In this document: positions 6,987 to 7,636 of the stretch, piece by piece
Position numbering within the stretch: the first letter of the stretch is position 1
How the letters are laid out: each line of letters starts with the position of its first letter
Source of the DNA: an uncultured Flavobacteriales bacterium
GTDB taxonomy: Bacteria; Bacteroidota; Bacteroidia; Flavobacteriales; BACL11
DNA: 7,636 bases
Direction of reading: 5' to 3'
Assembly (NCBI GenBank): GCA_913052655.1
Contig: CAJXFN010000066.1
Coordinates: forward strand, 1-7,636
Notes under the pieces: generated by a model
The model's database searches: none
Seen by the model: only the letters and a program-made list of their open reading frames with translations
Told to the model about the DNA's origin: nothing
Translations under genes and position numbers: made by a program

Positions 6987-7636
6987 TTATACTAATAATC
7001 GATTAGTTTTCTTAACTCCTTCAGCAGATTCATTTAATTTTTGAATTTCTAAATCGTTTAAATCTAATTCTACTATTTTTTTTACACCATTTCTTCCTAA
7101 AATTACTGGAACTCCTATACATAAATCTGTAAGCCCATATTCTCCATCTAACATAACTGAACATGGGAACATTTTGTTCTGATCACAAGAAATAGAATGA
7201 ACTAATGCAGACACAGCTGCACCAGGAGCATACCATGCTGAAGTACCTAACATGCCTGTTAAAGTAGCTCCACCTACCTTAGTAGCTTCTAAAACTTGAT
7301 TTAACTTATCTTCAGAAACAAACTCAGAAGCTCTTATAGAATTTCTTGTAGCAAGTCTTGTTAAAGGTAACATACCTTTGTCTGAATGACCACCAATAAC
7401 AATTCCATCAACGTCAGAAATTGGACAATCCATCGCTTCTGCTAATCTATATTTAAATCTTGCAGAATCTAAAGCTCCTCCCATTCCGATAATTCTATTT
7501 TTTGGGAGACCTGTAACTTTATGAGTTAAATAAGTCATTGTGTCCATAGGATTACTTACAATAATTAGAATTACATCAGGAGAATATTTAATTAAGTTTT
7601 CTGAAACAGTTTTAACAATACCTGCATTAATTCCAA
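6987..7636 (-). CDS. mdh: Malate dehydrogenase, C-terminal part (5' end beyond the window)
   Basis: NAD-dependent malate dehydrogenase interconverts malate and oxaloacetate in the cytoplasmic TCA cycle. The frame stays open to the window edge, so 215 residues are visible and roughly the first 95 of a usual ~310 (including the Rossmann glycine motif) lie outside. The Met at 7547 is internal: it is the M of the VSNPMD motif, preceded by 29 in-frame residues starting GINAGIVK. In the visible numbering, VSNPMD is at 26-31 (cofactor/substrate-binding Asn28), GALDSAR at 53-59 holds the catalytic-pair Asp56 and substrate-binding Arg59, and GGHSD at 81-85 holds the catalytic His83. GGATLTGLLG-like and GTSAWYAPGA motifs follow, as I recall them in flavobacterial MDH. 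The residue after the catalytic His is Ser rather than the usual Gly. The promoter is not visible; the gene ends convergently with the FG-GAP gene at a shared terminator. Confidence 0.95.
   Translation of the reverse strand, partial: GINAGIVKTVSENLIKYSPDVILIIVSNPMDTMTYLTHKVTGLPKNRIIGMGGALDSARFKYRLAEAMDCPISDVDGIVIGGHSDKGMLPLTRLATRNSIRASEFVSEDKLNQVLEATKVGGATLTGMLGTSAWYAPGAAVSALVHSISCDQNKMFPCSVMLDGEYGLTDLCIGVPVILGRNGVKKIVELDLNDLEIQKLNESAEGVKKTNRLLV

Noticed and set aside
7545..7547. ATG as the start of a short 186-aa malate dehydrogenase
   Set aside because: The frame continues upstream to the window edge with conserved MDH sequence (GINAGIVK through IVSNP), so this Met is internal and the gene is cut by the window, not truncated biologically.

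Overview
The window looks like chromosomal DNA from a very AT-rich member of the Bacteroidota, most likely a Flavobacteriales relative. Four things support this: a fused SecD-SecF protein of Bacteroidetes type; an FG-GAP secreted protein ending in a type IX secretion (T9SS) type A sorting domain; a malate dehydrogenase whose motifs match my recollection of the flavobacterial enzyme; and promoters of the Bacteroidetes form TTG-N(19-20)-TAnnTTTG. I see no mobile element, CRISPR array, tRNA or rRNA.

Layout, left to right. Positions 1-98 are AT-rich noncoding DNA with a small dyad. A CaCA-family cation exchanger lies on the minus strand (99-1226). A 214-base gap follows, holding only a doubtful 35-codon ORF and a weak promoter-like box. 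Next on the minus strand is a 66-aa TatA (1441-1641), then a terminator hairpin (1656-1681) placed just after the large secDF gene (1702-4662, minus). A short intergenic region (4663-4794) carries back-to-back promoters firing left into secDF and right into a 713-aa secreted FG-GAP protein (4795-6936, plus). That gene converges on malate dehydrogenase (6987 to the window edge, minus). A perfect 13-bp-stem hairpin between them probably ends transcription in both directions.

How the genes relate. Three of the five genes concern protein export: SecDF drives late steps of Sec translocation, TatA is the pore-forming Tat subunit, and the FG-GAP protein has a Sec signal peptide plus a T9SS sorting signal, so it is a probable Sec client. 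Malate dehydrogenase (TCA cycle) and the exchanger are housekeeping neighbours with no evident functional link.

Two apparent start sites need correction. The TTG-initiated 84-aa form of TatA is translated through the secDF terminator; the real start is the ATG at 1641. The TTG at 4744 upstream of the FG-GAP gene is better read as its -33 promoter element; the real start is the ATG at 4795. The window appears to be an ordinary core region. I found no convincing evidence of an undescribed system; the findings are mostly start-site, regulatory and residue-level observations.
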